In this document: positions 35,927 through 44,287 of the stretch, in pieces
How the letters are laid out: each line of letters begins with the position of its first letter
Position numbering within the stretch: the first letter of the stretch is position 1
NCBI GenBank assembly: GCA_024998565.1
Contig: JACOEM010000015.1
Coordinates: forward strand, 19,903 to 83,902
From: Nitrospira sp.
GTDB lineage: Bacteria > Nitrospirota > Nitrospiria > Nitrospirales > Nitrospiraceae
Length of the DNA: 64,000 bases
Direction: 5' to 3'
Made by a program: the position numbers and the translations under genes
The notes under the pieces: model-generated
What the model was told of the DNA's origin: nothing
Seen by the model: only the letters and a program-made list of their open reading frames with translations
Database searches by the model: none

Positions 35927-37285
35927 ATGACACGTGCGATTGTGGAACAGGACTATACGAATATCGCGCAGGATCTGCTGGCGCGTGCGGCGAAGCATGG
36001 TGCGACGGCGTCGGACGTGATGGTGGCCGACGGGGAAACCCTGTCGGTGCAGGTCCGGATGGGCGCCGTCGATCGACTCACGAAGGCCCGCGAGAAGCGG
36101 CTTGGTCTGCGGGTCTTTTTCGGCCAACGGTCCGCCAGCGCCTCGACCTCCGACTTTTCCCGCGAGTCCCTGGAACGGTTCGTCGGTGAAACCTGTGCCT
36201 TGGCGCAAGCGGTCGTCGAGGATCCGGTGTCCGGCCTTCCGGAGCCGGGCCAGTTCGCCACCGACTTCCCTGAGTTGAATATTCACGATTCCACGAAACT
36301 TCAGACGGACCAACAAATCGACCTGGCGCTGCGTGCCGAGCGGGCTGCGTTTGCCGCCGATTCGCGTATTACGAATTCCGAAGGGGGCGAGTGCGACTCG
36401 TCATCCGGCCGGATCATCCTGGCAAACAGCCACGGGTTTGTGGGGCACTATGCCAACAGTAGTTTCTCCCTATCCGTCTCGCCGATTGCGTCGGATGCGG
36501 CCGGGATGCAGCGGGACTATTGGTATGGGGTGAATCGCGCGTTCGCGAAACTGGAGAGTCCGGAAGCCATCGGACGGGAAGCAACGAGGCGGACGGTCCG
36601 GAAGCTCGGCGCGCGCAAAGTCTCTACCTGCCGTGTGCCGGTGATCTTTGACCCTGAAGTGGCGGGGAGTTTACTCAGTCACCTCTGTAGCGCCCTCTCA
36701 GGCTATGCCTTGTATAAAGGCGCATCCTTCCTGATCGGACAACTGGGCCAGCAGATCGCTCCGGACTTTGTCACCATTTATGACGACGGACGGATGCCCG
36801 GCGGCTTGGGGACGCGTCCATTCGATGGTGAGGGGCTGCCGACCAGGAAGCAGGCGATGGTCGAGCGTGGTTGTCTGGCCAGTTATATCCTGGACACCTA
36901 TTCAGGCAAGAAGTTAGGACTGCCTTCCACCGGAAATGCCGCGCGAAGCATCGGAGAAAGTCCCTCCGCCGGGCCGACGAATTTTTATATGGTCCCGGGC
37001 ACCACCAGTCCGGAGGATATCCTGGCGTCTGTGAAGCAAGGTCTCTATGTGACGGATCTGATCGGGTTCGGCATCAACATGGTTACCGGCGACTATTCCC
37101 GCGGGGCGAGCGGGTTCTGGATTGAAAACGGCGAGTTGGCCTACCCGGTGGAAGAAATTACCATCGCCGGTAATCTGAAGCAGATGTATGCGAATATCGA
37201 GACGATCGGCACGGATCTCGTGTTTCGTGGACGGATTGCCAGCCCTACCGTGAAGCTTGCGGAGATGACGCTGGCAGGGAACTAG
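35927..37285 (+). CDS. pmbA: TldE/PmbA protease partner subunit
   Basis: 452 residues of the TldD/PmbA family without the zinc HExxxH motif, as expected for the TldE-type subunit. N-terminal 'GATASDVMVADGETLSVQVR' and the later 'YDDGRMPGGLGTRPFDGEGL', 'STGNAARSIGESPSAGPTNF' and 'VTGDYSRGASGFWIENGELA' are conserved blocks. It starts two bases after the tldD stop, so the pair is co-expressed and should form the TldD/E heterodimer. No obvious peptide-precursor gene lies next to them. Confidence 0.94.
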   Translation: MTRAIVEQDYTNIAQDLLARAAKHGATASDVMVADGETLSVQVRMGAVDRLTKAREKRLGLRVFFGQRSASASTSDFSRESLERFVGETCALAQAVVEDPVSGLPEPGQFATDFPELNIHDSTKLQTDQQIDLALRAERAAFAADSRITNSEGGECDSSSGRIILANSHGFVGHYANSSFSLSVSPIASDAAGMQRDYWYGVNRAFAKLESPEAIGREATRRTVRKLGARKVSTCRVPVIFDPEVAGSLLSHLCSALSGYALYKGASFLIGQLGQQIAPDFVTIYDDGRMPGGLGTRPFDGEGLPTRKQAMVERGCLASYILDTYSGKKLGLPSTGNAARSIGESPSAGPTNFYMVPGTTSPEDILASVKQGLYVTDLIGFGINMVTGDYSRGASGFWIENGELAYPVEEITIAGNLKQMYANIETIGTDLVFRGRIASPTVKLAEMTLAGN

Positions 37286-37304
37286 GTTGTGAAGGGGGTA
37301 CGTG

Positions 37305-37859
37305 ATGCGACGACTGATGGCCTCGATGATCTGTGCTCTGCTGGTGGTTCCTGCGGTCGGGCGAGCAGCGGAATTTCAGGTGACCAGTCCGACGATCAAG
37401 GACCAGAGCACCATCGGCAATGAACATGTGTTTAACGGTTTCGGTTGCACGGGCGGCAATGTATCGCCCGAGTTGCGATGGGAGCATGCGCCGAAAGACA
37501 CGAAGAGTTTTGCCGTGACGGTCTATGATCCTGATGCCCCCACGGGAAGCGGCTGGTGGCATTGGCTCATCTTCAATATTGCTCCGGGCGTGATGCACTT
37601 GCCGGCCGGAGCGGGGCAGCCGGAGAGTACCGGCGCGCCTCAAGGGAGCATTCAGAGCATGACGGATTTCGGTCAGCCCGGCTTTGGCGGGCCCTGTCCA
37701 CCGCCGGGAGATAAACCGCACCGGTATATCTTCACGGTGTTCGCGCTGAAGGTGGATCAGTTGCCGCTCAAGAAAGAGGCCTCCGGCGCGATGGTCGGGT
37801 ACTATCTCAATCAGAACGCCATCAGCAAAGCATCCTTCACCGGTACCTACGGCCGGTAA
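37305..37859 (+). CDS. Secreted YbhB/YbcL-type PEBP-family protein
   Basis: 184 residues. A signal peptide (MRRLMASMICALLVVPAVG, cleavage near RAAE) is followed by a phosphatidylethanolamine-binding-protein fold: 'GCTGGNVSPELRWEHAPKDT', 'VYDPDAPTGSGWWHWLIFNI' and 'GPCPPPGDKPHRYIFTVFAL', with the conserved D-P-D-A-P and H-W. Members bind small ligands; the bacterial function is uncertain. The frame opens with GTG-ATG (37302/37305) behind AAGGGGG. It follows pmbA by 19 bases and may be co-transcribed. Confidence 0.9.
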   Translation: MRRLMASMICALLVVPAVGRAAEFQVTSPTIKDQSTIGNEHVFNGFGCTGGNVSPELRWEHAPKDTKSFAVTVYDPDAPTGSGWWHWLIFNIAPGVMHLPAGAGQPESTGAPQGSIQSMTDFGQPGFGGPCPPPGDKPHRYIFTVFALKVDQLPLKKEASGAMVGYYLNQNAISKASFTGTYGR

Positions 37860-37895
37860 GCGAACAATCATCAGAACAGAGTAAGGGAACAGACC

Positions 37896-38351
37896 ATGTC
37901 TCTTGATGCCGAATTCGGAAAGACCATGCTGCAGTTGATCACCTCGCGATACGAGGACCGGCACTGGAGAAAAAAGATCGAAAAGACACTCAGCCTGCCC
38001 CAGAGCGGGGTCGGAGACGAGCATCAGCAGCAGGTCTTCATGTACCTGAAGCTCAACCTCAAGGCATACAAGTCCAGGCGGGCGGATCCGGATTCCTGGA
38101 TCTTAGGCGGGTACGCCACGAAGGAAGTGATCGATCGCGCGAAGTTCCAGCCGCACCTGGTCGGAGAGGGCATTTCGGCCGACGATGTGGCGTTTCTCGG
38201 TGTCGATCCAGGCCCTGAAATCGATGAGGCCTGGTGGGAAGAGATGCTGGTCGCCTGGTTCGGCGCTCCGGAAGAAGAGGAGTCCTCGGAGGAAGCCACG
38301 GCGGAAGAGGCGGCAACCCCCGATGCCGTGAAGGATCCCGCCCGCACCTGA
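37896..38351 (+). CDS. Unknown cytoplasmic protein with acidic tail, 151 aa
   Basis: I do not recognise the family. The N-terminal 75 residues are basic and helical ('LITSRYEDRHWRKKIEKTL', 'QVFMYLKLNLKAYKSRRADP'). The middle has 'SWILGGYATKEVIDRAKF' and 'VAFLGVDPGPEIDEAWWEEM', and the C-terminal 35 residues are an acidic Glu/Ala run (EEEESSEEATAEEAA). There is no signal peptide or membrane segment. A purine-rich AGTAAGG precedes the ATG at 37896. It is 36 bases after the PEBP gene and converges with the uracil-DNA glycosylase gene. Confidence 0.65.
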   Translation: MSLDAEFGKTMLQLITSRYEDRHWRKKIEKTLSLPQSGVGDEHQQQVFMYLKLNLKAYKSRRADPDSWILGGYATKEVIDRAKFQPHLVGEGISADDVAFLGVDPGPEIDEAWWEEMLVAWFGAPEEEESSEEATAEEAATPDAVKDPART

Positions 38352-38415
38352 ACGGCAACGGTGACGGATCAGGACGGGCTGCCGTTTCTGGTTCAGTCGC
38401 TTCAGCGCGCGGTTG

Positions 38416-39087
38416 CTATGACCCGAACAAATCCATTTGTTGCGCGGTCGTAGCCGGGGGATCGATCCGCAATGTCCCGGTGGGGCTCGAAGCGGCTCCC
38501 TCCTGCGTCGCAGGAGGCTGGCTGTGCCGGTCGAGAAACTCCTTCAGCTTCTGAAAGTCCTCCCGCAAAGGCTGCAGCATGGTTCCCTGGTGCAGCGCTG
38601 CCGCGGGATGGAGCAAGGGAAACAGCACGAATTCCTTCAAATAAAACGCCTGCCCGCGTACTCTCGTAATCCCGACCTTACGCTCCAGAAGTGTCTGCGT
38701 CGCCCAATTGCCCAGCGAACAGACCAGCTTCGGCCGAATCATGGCGATCTGCTGCAAGAGAAACGGTTTGCAGGTCTCAACCTCCTGAGGTTCGGGGTCG
38801 CGGTTATTCGGCGGGCGGCATTTGATCACATTGGCGATGTAAATATCCGCGCGCGAGAGCCCTGCTGACTCCAGCAAGTCGTTGAGCAATTGGCCGGCTG
38901 CGCCGACGAACGGCTCCCCCTTCTGATCCTCGTGAAATCCCGGTGCTTCCCCCACGAACATGACGGAGGCATGCGGATTACCCACGCCGAACACGACCTG
39001 GCGTCGACCGAGCTTGGCGAGCGGGCAACGTTGGCAGTTGTGGAGCGAGTCGGCGAGTTCCTGCAGGGTGGTCAGGGATGAAGACAT
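38416..39087 (-). CDS. Type 4/5-like uracil-DNA glycosylase (Fe-S)
   Basis: 223 residues. Motif A is 'FVGEAPGFHEDQKGEPFVGA' (about 50-69), and motif B 'LLHPAAALHQG' has the catalytic-loop His. Cysteines for a 4Fe-4S cluster are placed as in the thermophile UDGa family: 'CQRCPLAKLG' near the N-terminus, 'VETCKPFLLQ' and 'LVCSLGNWATQ'. It removes uracil from deaminated DNA. The C-terminal tail ends 'QQMDLFGS', a likely beta-clamp-binding peptide (QxxDLF). The ATG at 39087 has GAAGGGA upstream and a good promoter beyond; longer frames run through that promoter. Confidence 0.92.
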   Translation of the reverse strand: MSSSLTTLQELADSLHNCQRCPLAKLGRRQVVFGVGNPHASVMFVGEAPGFHEDQKGEPFVGAAGQLLNDLLESAGLSRADIYIANVIKCRPPNNRDPEPQEVETCKPFLLQQIAMIRPKLVCSLGNWATQTLLERKVGITRVRGQAFYLKEFVLFPLLHPAAALHQGTMLQPLREDFQKLKEFLDRHSQPPATQEGAASSPTGTLRIDPPATTAQQMDLFGS

Positions 39088-39112
39088 AGACGTTCCCTTC
39101 GAATGCGACCAA

Positions 39113-39141
39113 ATCTTAGTCGCGGTATTGGGGGATGTCAA
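39113..39141 (-). promoter_or_regulatory. Sigma70-type promoter for the uracil-DNA glycosylase gene
   Basis: Minus strand: TTGACA (39141-39136), 17 bases, TAAGAT (39118-39113), in the 90-base gap after hpnE. The leader is about 20 bases. Confidence 0.65.
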
Positions 39142-39177
39142 CGTGGTCCCGCGCGAGCGGTCTGCGCGCAACACGAG

Positions 39178-40488
39178 TCATGATGCGTCGGCTGGAACGA
39201 GTGCGGCGGAGCGTTGGCCGCTGAGAATTGCGGACTCCAGATTGGCCGGCCAGCCGGTATCGGTCCAAGCGCCGGCGACGAGAAAATTGGCAAACGGACT
39301 GGGTGAGAGCGGCCGGCACTGTTGCGTGCCCGGTTTCGTGGTGAGTATGGCCGACGGGAGACGAATGACGTCCGCCTCGATCAGTTTGGGAAGCGGGCCG
39401 CCGGGGAACGCTCTCGCCATGTCTTTCAGCGTCAGGTGAACGAGGTCGTCTTTCGATTGTGGCAACAGGTCCGGCTCATCCACTGCGACGGCCCACAACA
39501 CAGTTGCCTGCTCATGCCGTTCCTCGTCTGCGTGCCGGATCATCCAATGAAACCGGTTGCGCTCCAGCATGATGAGTTGTGTGTGTTCGACCGGTTGCGC
39601 CAGGTGCAGGCGAACGATCACCAGAGGAGACTCACTCAGGCGGCTGATTTGCTGGAAATAGGCATAGTGCGTCACGACCCGTTCCGGCAAGAGCGGCGTG
39701 AGCCGATGGTGCGGCAACGCGGCGATATACCAATCGGCGGTGAGCCTCGTGCGGTCTGCCAGTTCGACATGGGCGACACGATCCTGGGTGAAGTGCAATT
39801 GCGTCACCGTCGTGTTCAGCCGACACCGGACTCCTATCCGGTCAAGTTCCGCTCGAAGCGGCGTGAGCAGGAATGAATCGAGTCCGTGAGGCGGAATGAT
39901 CAACCTCGTGGCGCGGGCACCCGTCAGAAAGCAGCGCCGCAGTGTGCGCATGAAAAGCTCTGCGGAGACCTGCGGAAGTGCCGCCCCCAGCAACAAGCGG
40001 GCGAGGCTGTTCCAGACACCCTGCCGGGCCTGTTCCGACTGGCCGATGCTCGCGAGCCACTCGTCGGCGGCTCGGGTGTCGAGATCGTTCGGCAACGGAG
40101 GATCCTGTTCCCATGTGCGTTCAAGGAAGGAGAGGAGATGCCAGCGGTCCCGCATCGACAGACCCTGGAACAGGGTGGTTCCGAGGAGAGTGTTGAGCGG
40201 GGACGGCAGGGGAAGGTGCAGAAATTGGATGTGAGCGCCCGTCGCCTGAAGAAATTCAAGCGGGGTGTGTCGCAGCCGCCTGGCGGCGGTGTCTTTGCCG
40301 AGGGTCTTGAGCAGCGACCAGGTGGCCGTGTGGGCTTCGAGGAGCAGCGGCGGAGGCGCGTGGCACAGTCGCCCTCCCAGGTGGTCGGCCTGCTCGATCA
40401 CGGTGACCGTATGGCCGTCGGCGGCGAGGTGCAAGGCTGCCGTCAGACCGGCGATCCCGCCGCCGAGGATGAGCACTGTCCGGTTCAT
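39178..40488 (-). CDS. hpnE: Hydroxysqualene dehydroxylase HpnE
   Basis: 436 residues. N-terminal FAD-binding 'VLILGGGIAGLTAALHLAAD' with 'VIEQADHLGGRL', and the C-terminal 'FLVAGAWTDTGWPANLESAI' are those of the flavin amine-oxidase-like HpnE family, which reduces hydroxysqualene to squalene for hopanoid synthesis. The start overlaps the hpnD stop by four bases (ATGA), so the pair is translationally coupled. hpnC, the third gene of the usual squalene route, is not in this window. Confidence 0.9.
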   Translation of the reverse strand: MNRTVLILGGGIAGLTAALHLAADGHTVTVIEQADHLGGRLCHAPPPLLLEAHTATWSLLKTLGKDTAARRLRHTPLEFLQATGAHIQFLHLPLPSPLNTLLGTTLFQGLSMRDRWHLLSFLERTWEQDPPLPNDLDTRAADEWLASIGQSEQARQGVWNSLARLLLGAALPQVSAELFMRTLRRCFLTGARATRLIIPPHGLDSFLLTPLRAELDRIGVRCRLNTTVTQLHFTQDRVAHVELADRTRLTADWYIAALPHHRLTPLLPERVVTHYAYFQQISRLSESPLVIVRLHLAQPVEHTQLIMLERNRFHWMIRHADEERHEQATVLWAVAVDEPDLLPQSKDDLVHLTLKDMARAFPGGPLPKLIEADVIRLPSAILTTKPGTQQCRPLSPSPFANFLVAGAWTDTGWPANLESAILSGQRSAALVPADAS

Positions 40489-41360
40489 GGAGTCGAAGAG
40501 GGAAGGCGGGAGCGCAACCACACGCCCGCTGCCACGGCCAGCCGATGGCTCGGAGTCAGCGTGACCCGATCTCCCAAGACGCGGTAACCGGACTGCTCGA
40601 TCCGTTGCAGGATCCGGCCATACACACCGCGCATGATTTCCGCGACCGTCAGGGCCCGGCGTTCGGCGCGCGGCAGCGAATCGAGCGCCCGCGCCGCCTT
40701 GGCGTAAAATTCCTTTGCACGGCCGACTTCAAACCGCATGAACTCCGTAAATTCCGGCTTGTATCGCCGGTGCAGGAGATCTTCCTCCCGGTAGGCGAAA
40801 CGAGCGAGATCTTCTTGCGGCACGTAGACGCGACCGCATTCCGCATCGTTGCCCAGGTCGCGAAGAATATTGGTCAATTGAAAGGCCATGCCGAGATTGA
40901 CGGCATAGTCCTGGGCGCGCGGGGAGGTGGTGCCGAACACGTGCAGGCAGATCAATCCCACCACCGACGCGACCCGATAACAGTAGAGGGACAGTTGGTC
41001 GAACGTGGCGTACCGCGTGGTGGTGAGGTCCATCTCGACGCCCTTAATGAGTTCCTCGAAATAGGCTTGCGGGATGGACAGCTCCCGTACGTGCCGGGCA
41101 AGGCTGACGGTGACGGGCAACGTCGGCGTGCCGTCGTAGGCGGCGGCCAGCTCGCGCCGCCAACGGGCCAATTCCTCCTGCGGATGACTGCCGGGGGGCG
41201 GCTCGTCCACGGCGTTGTCCACCTCCTTGCAGAAGGCGTAGACCGTGTACATCGCTTCGCGGCGGGCTTTGGGTAAAAACAAAAAGGAGTAGTAGAAATT
41301 GCTCCCGCTTTTTTTGGTGAGGGTCGTGCAGTAGGTTTGGGCTTCAGCTGGTGTCATCAT
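40485..41360 (-). CDS. hpnD: Presqualene diphosphate synthase HpnD
   Basis: 291 residues of the squalene/phytoene synthase family. The two acidic motifs are 'YAFCKEVDNAVDE' (near residue 38) and 'NILRDLGNDAECGRVYVP' (near 165), and 'SGSNFYYSFLFLPKARREAM' is typical of HpnD. It condenses two farnesyl diphosphates to presqualene diphosphate, the first committed hopanoid step. The frame opens with ATG-ATG (41360/41357), eight bases after the previous stop, without a ribosome-binding site, suggesting coupling to the upstream gene. Confidence 0.9.
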   Translation of the reverse strand: MMTPAEAQTYCTTLTKKSGSNFYYSFLFLPKARREAMYTVYAFCKEVDNAVDEPPPGSHPQEELARWRRELAAAYDGTPTLPVTVSLARHVRELSIPQAYFEELIKGVEMDLTTTRYATFDQLSLYCYRVASVVGLICLHVFGTTSPRAQDYAVNLGMAFQLTNILRDLGNDAECGRVYVPQEDLARFAYREEDLLHRRYKPEFTEFMRFEVGRAKEFYAKAARALDSLPRAERRALTVAEIMRGVYGRILQRIEQSGYRVLGDRVTLTPSHRLAVAAGVWLRSRLPSSTP

Positions 41361-41367
41361 CGTGTCA

Positions 41368-42300
41368 TCAGTGTGAGTGCGTCGTCTGTCCCTCAAGTCG
41401 TTCGACGGAGGCGGGGAGGCGGCGGCCATAAGAGGCTGGGTGCAAAATGGCGGCAAGTTGTTCCACGCCGTCGATCAGTCGTGGGCCGGGGCGGCTGAAG
41501 TAGGAGAGCGCATCGACCAGGTAGACTTCTCCCCTCTGAACGGCGGGAAGATGTTGCCACTGCGGATGCGCCGTCATGCTTGCGAGTTCGGCTTTCGTGC
41601 GCGGGACGGTCAATCCGCAGGGCATGAGGACGATCACGTCCGGTTCAGAGACCGCGAGTGTGTCCCAATCCATTTTCCGGGAGGCCGTGCCGGCCTGCGC
41701 CAAAACGTCGATGCCCCCTGCAGCGGTCACCATGTCGGGAACCCAGTGGCCTGCGGTGTAGAGCGGCGAGAGCCATTCGATACAGGCGACTCTGGGGCGC
41801 GTTGCCTGAACGCCCACGGTGGCTCGCACGGTGTCGAGCCTGCCGCGGAGTGCCGCGGACAATTGCGTTCCGGCTTCTTCCCGCCCGATGGCTGTTCCGA
41901 TCGTTTCCATATCCCGCAGGATGTCATCAAGTCGTCCGGGACTGAGGGTGAGCAGGCGAGGCGGCGGCGAAAGTGCATGAACGACCCGTTCCAACTGTGA
42001 CGGGGTGATGGCGCAGACATCACACAGAGCCTGGGCAATGATCAGGTCCGGTCCTGCAGCCAAGAGCCGGGTCTCATCCAATTCATAGAGACCTGCCTCG
42101 GCGGCGAGCAGCGCGCCGACCTGCTGGTCGATCTCAGCGCTGGAGAGGTGATGGCTCTCGATGCGCGGACGCACCATCACCGGGATGTCTGCGAGGCTCG
42201 GCGGAAAGTCACATTCATGGCTGATCCCGATCAGGTTGTCTTGGCGGCCCAAGGCCGCGACGACTTCCGTGGCGCCCGGCACCAGCGAACAAATTCTCAT
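41368..42300 (-). CDS. BtuF/TroA-like cobalamin-binding family protein without signal peptide
   Basis: 310 residues with the helical-backbone substrate-binding fold of ABC transporter class III: 'RICSLVPGATEVVAALGRQD', 'LIGISHECDFPPSL', 'DLIIAQALCDVCAITPSQLE' and 'EPDVIVLMPCGLTVPRTKAE'. This is the BtuF-like group. The protein starts directly with the fold (MRICSLVPG) and no signal peptide or lipobox is seen, so it may be cytoplasmic; no permease or ATPase is adjacent. The ATG at 42300 overlaps the upstream HAD stop by four bases. Binding of cobalamin or another corrinoid is inference from family. Confidence 0.8.
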   Translation of the reverse strand: MRICSLVPGATEVVAALGRQDNLIGISHECDFPPSLADIPVMVRPRIESHHLSSAEIDQQVGALLAAEAGLYELDETRLLAAGPDLIIAQALCDVCAITPSQLERVVHALSPPPRLLTLSPGRLDDILRDMETIGTAIGREEAGTQLSAALRGRLDTVRATVGVQATRPRVACIEWLSPLYTAGHWVPDMVTAAGGIDVLAQAGTASRKMDWDTLAVSEPDVIVLMPCGLTVPRTKAELASMTAHPQWQHLPAVQRGEVYLVDALSYFSRPGPRLIDGVEQLAAILHPASYGRRLPASVERLEGQTTHSH

Positions 42301-43004
42301 GGGCGGCCTTGAGCCGCTCCCCACAGGCGCGCCTGCAGGTCCTGCAGTCTGGTATCTGCAAGCGAATGGGTAATGGCGTCGGCTTCTCCGAGATCCTGCA
42401 CGGTGTGGGTATTGGCGACAGCCAGCACTTTCATGCCGGCGGCGCGTGCGGCTCTGATTCCGGGCAGGGAATCCTCAATGACCAGGCAGTCGTTCGGGGA
42501 CAGTGCGGGTCGGTTCGCTTGTGAGTTCAATCCGGCCATCGCGTGGAGGAAGGGATCGGGCGCCGGCTTGCCACGGGTCACGTCCTCGGCGCTGGTAATG
42601 TGCAGAAAGGCTTTCCGAAGACCGGCCTCGTCCAGAATCAATTCGATTTCATTCCGCAGCGCGCCCGAGGCGATGGCGAGCGGATATCGGGCGGCGGCCT
42701 CATGAACCAGTTCGCGCACGCCGGGGAAGATCGCCAGATGTTGTTTGACGGCGGCGAGGTAGGCGTGGGCCTTGTGCTCCATCAATTCGCCAAGGAGTGA
42801 GGGAGAGGCCTGGCGCTGGTGGGACTGCAAGGCCGCCAGGAAGCAGCCGCGATCGTCGAAGCCGAGGTAGTCGGTGTAGTACTCCGCTTCGGTGAGTGAG
42901 ATGTCAACGCCGGCCAGGACCTGTCGCAGGGCGGCAAAGTGCAGCGGCTCGGTGTCGGCAATGACTCCGTCGAAATCAAAAATGATGGCGCGTAGTTCGC
43001 TCAT
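42297..43004 (-). CDS. HAD-superfamily phosphatase, beta-phosphoglucomutase-like
   Basis: 235 residues. HAD motifs: nucleophile 'IIFDFDGVIADTEPLHFAAL', motif II Ser in 'PLAIASGALRNEIELIL', motif III Lys in 'EDVTRGKPAPDPFLHAM' and motif IV 'CLVIEDSLPGIRAARAAGMK'. The helical cap after the first motif places it in the beta-phosphoglucomutase/phosphatase subgroup; the substrate is unknown. It leads the operon HAD-BtuF-like-hpnD-hpnE, with four-base or shorter junctions. The ATG at 43004 begins at the conserved strand. Confidence 0.88.
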   Translation of the reverse strand: MSELRAIIFDFDGVIADTEPLHFAALRQVLAGVDISLTEAEYYTDYLGFDDRGCFLAALQSHQRQASPSLLGELMEHKAHAYLAAVKQHLAIFPGVRELVHEAAARYPLAIASGALRNEIELILDEAGLRKAFLHITSAEDVTRGKPAPDPFLHAMAGLNSQANRPALSPNDCLVIEDSLPGIRAARAAGMKVLAVANTHTVQDLGEADAITHSLADTRLQDLQARLWGAAQGRP

Positions 43005-43071
43005 GGTCGTCGTTCGGGCATCCCTGTGCGTAGTTCGTTGGATGTCGGCCTGTCGGTCGTGTGGGCGCGGC

Positions 43072-43100
43072 ATTATAACAAGGGTGTGCCGACAAGAAAA
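43072..43100 (-). promoter_or_regulatory. Candidate promoter for the HAD-hpnD-hpnE operon
   Basis: Minus strand: TTTTCT (43100-43095), 17 bases, TATAAT (43077-43072), a perfect -10 box. The -35 box lies in the U-run of the upstream terminator. The leader is about 60 bases. Confidence 0.5.
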
Positions 43101-43134
43101 GACGACGGCCCGTCCCACTGAGGAACGGGCCGTC
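43095..43134 (-). terminator. Intrinsic terminator of the SH3-domain gene
   Basis: Minus strand: GACGGCCCGT (43134-43125), an 11-base loop, ACGGGCCGTC (43113-43104), then GTCTTTTCTTG. A 10-bp perfect stem with a moderate T-run, 29 bases after the SH3 gene stop. Confidence 0.8.
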
Positions 43135-43162
43135 ATCCGGGGCATGAAAAACGATCGTGTGC

Positions 43163-43927
43163 TTAGCGTTTCAGCCTGAGGCTACGCTCAGGGATCCAGC
43201 CTTTTCGGCCATCCTGGGCGCGTACCGAGTAGACCCAGCCGCGCTTTTGGTAATCGCCATCCAGAATCGTGAGCGTGGCGCCCGCCAGCACCGTCGTGCT
43301 GGTCTTGGTGCCGACGGCGTCAACGAAGAGGGGGACGGGGGACTTGGGCCTGGTCGGGTCGGCGATGACCGTCACCCGTTGACCTTCCGCATAGAGCGGA
43401 CCGGCGACGCGCACGGTCGGAGCTGCGGGCTTGGGGGCTGAAGCTGCCGGCTGGAGAGCCGGCGTGGCCGGTGCGGCTGTTGCGGGCACCGGCAAGGCGG
43501 ACGATGGCGCCGATGATGGCGCGGGCACATCCGCCGGGGCCGGGGCACTGTTGTCGGCTACCACCGGTGGAGCGGGTGGTGCCACGGTCGGAGCTTGTTT
43601 CGGAGCCTGAGCCTTGACCGGCGGTTTCTGGAGCACGGGTTGAGCGGGCTCTGCGCCGCCACCCAGATAGGGTTCAACCAGCTGCATGGCTCCATCCGGG
43701 TCCATGGCAACGTAGCCGACTCCTCCCACCAGCAGGAGCAGTAGAATCCAGAGCAACGGCTTGTTGCCGGATCGCTTCGGCGAGTTCATCGGCGGCGCCG
43801 GGGGCGGCACCGATTCATCCAGGTCTTCCTCGGTGAATTCCAGATCCGGCTCCGGTTGACTTGCGAACAGGAGATGCCAGTTCGTCCACTCGCTGCGTAT
43901 GGCAGGAATGCCCGTAGATGAAACCAT
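43163..43927 (-). CDS. Single-pass membrane protein with C-terminal SH3 domain
   Basis: 254 residues. N-terminal acidic segment (about 25-45), one membrane helix ('LLWILLLLLVGGVGYVAM', about 58-75), then a long Pro/Ala linker (about 90-170) and a C-terminal bacterial SH3-like domain with 'LYAEGQRVTVIADPTRPKSP' and 'GWVYSVRAQDGRKGWIPERS'. The N-in topology would put the SH3 domain in the periplasm, where it could contact peptidoglycan. The ribosome-binding site GAGGAGG lies in a GGAGGTCCTCC palindrome, which might limit its access. It has its own promoter and terminator. Confidence 0.75.
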   Translation of the reverse strand: MVSSTGIPAIRSEWTNWHLLFASQPEPDLEFTEEDLDESVPPPAPPMNSPKRSGNKPLLWILLLLLVGGVGYVAMDPDGAMQLVEPYLGGGAEPAQPVLQKPPVKAQAPKQAPTVAPPAPPVVADNSAPAPADVPAPSSAPSSALPVPATAAPATPALQPAASAPKPAAPTVRVAGPLYAEGQRVTVIADPTRPKSPVPLFVDAVGTKTSTTVLAGATLTILDGDYQKRGWVYSVRAQDGRKGWIPERSLRLKR

Positions 43928-44287
43928 CGGAGGACCTCCTCATTCGAAACAAAGGCGCGGGTCTGTTACTCGTAGGTACTTATCACCCGTCCCACAGCCT
44001 GTCAATTTTGTTCGACAAAGCGGCAGAGGGCATGAAGGTTCCGCGACAAGGACCGGCCGGCCGGGAGTCTGTCCGACATGACCGTTCTACTGCGGCAAAC
44101 GATCCACGATCATCTGCGTCGTTCTCGGCCCGAAAAAGTCCTCAACATATCCCAGCGAGTACGCTTCCGGGTTTTCCGTGCCTGCGCCCGCAGAGGCGGA
44201 GCGCGTGAGGGGTGACTTGTTGCGCAAGGGCTTGCAAGTTCGAACATCCTCGTTGCAGAATCGCCCACCACCCTGAATGTGACGACG
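43928..44287. other. Divergent intergenic region with a possible gene remnant
   Basis: About 360 bases between the SH3 gene and yjbQ, holding the SH3 promoter. On the minus strand the stretch ending at a stop at 44087 reads 'GTENPEAYSLGYVEDFFGPR' then 'TTQMIVDRLPQ', which looks protein-like, but no credible start codon or ribosome-binding site precedes it. It may be the end of a decayed gene or a chance frame. Confidence 0.35.
43977..44005 (-). promoter_or_regulatory. Sigma70-type promoter for the SH3-domain gene
   Basis: Minus strand: TTGACA (44005-44000), 17 bases, TAAGTA (43982-43977). The leader is about 45 bases. Confidence 0.6.

Noticed and set aside
39886..40587. A 233-residue plus-strand frame opposite hpnE/hpnD
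   Set aside because: It is antisense to two well-supported overlapping genes and has no family features.
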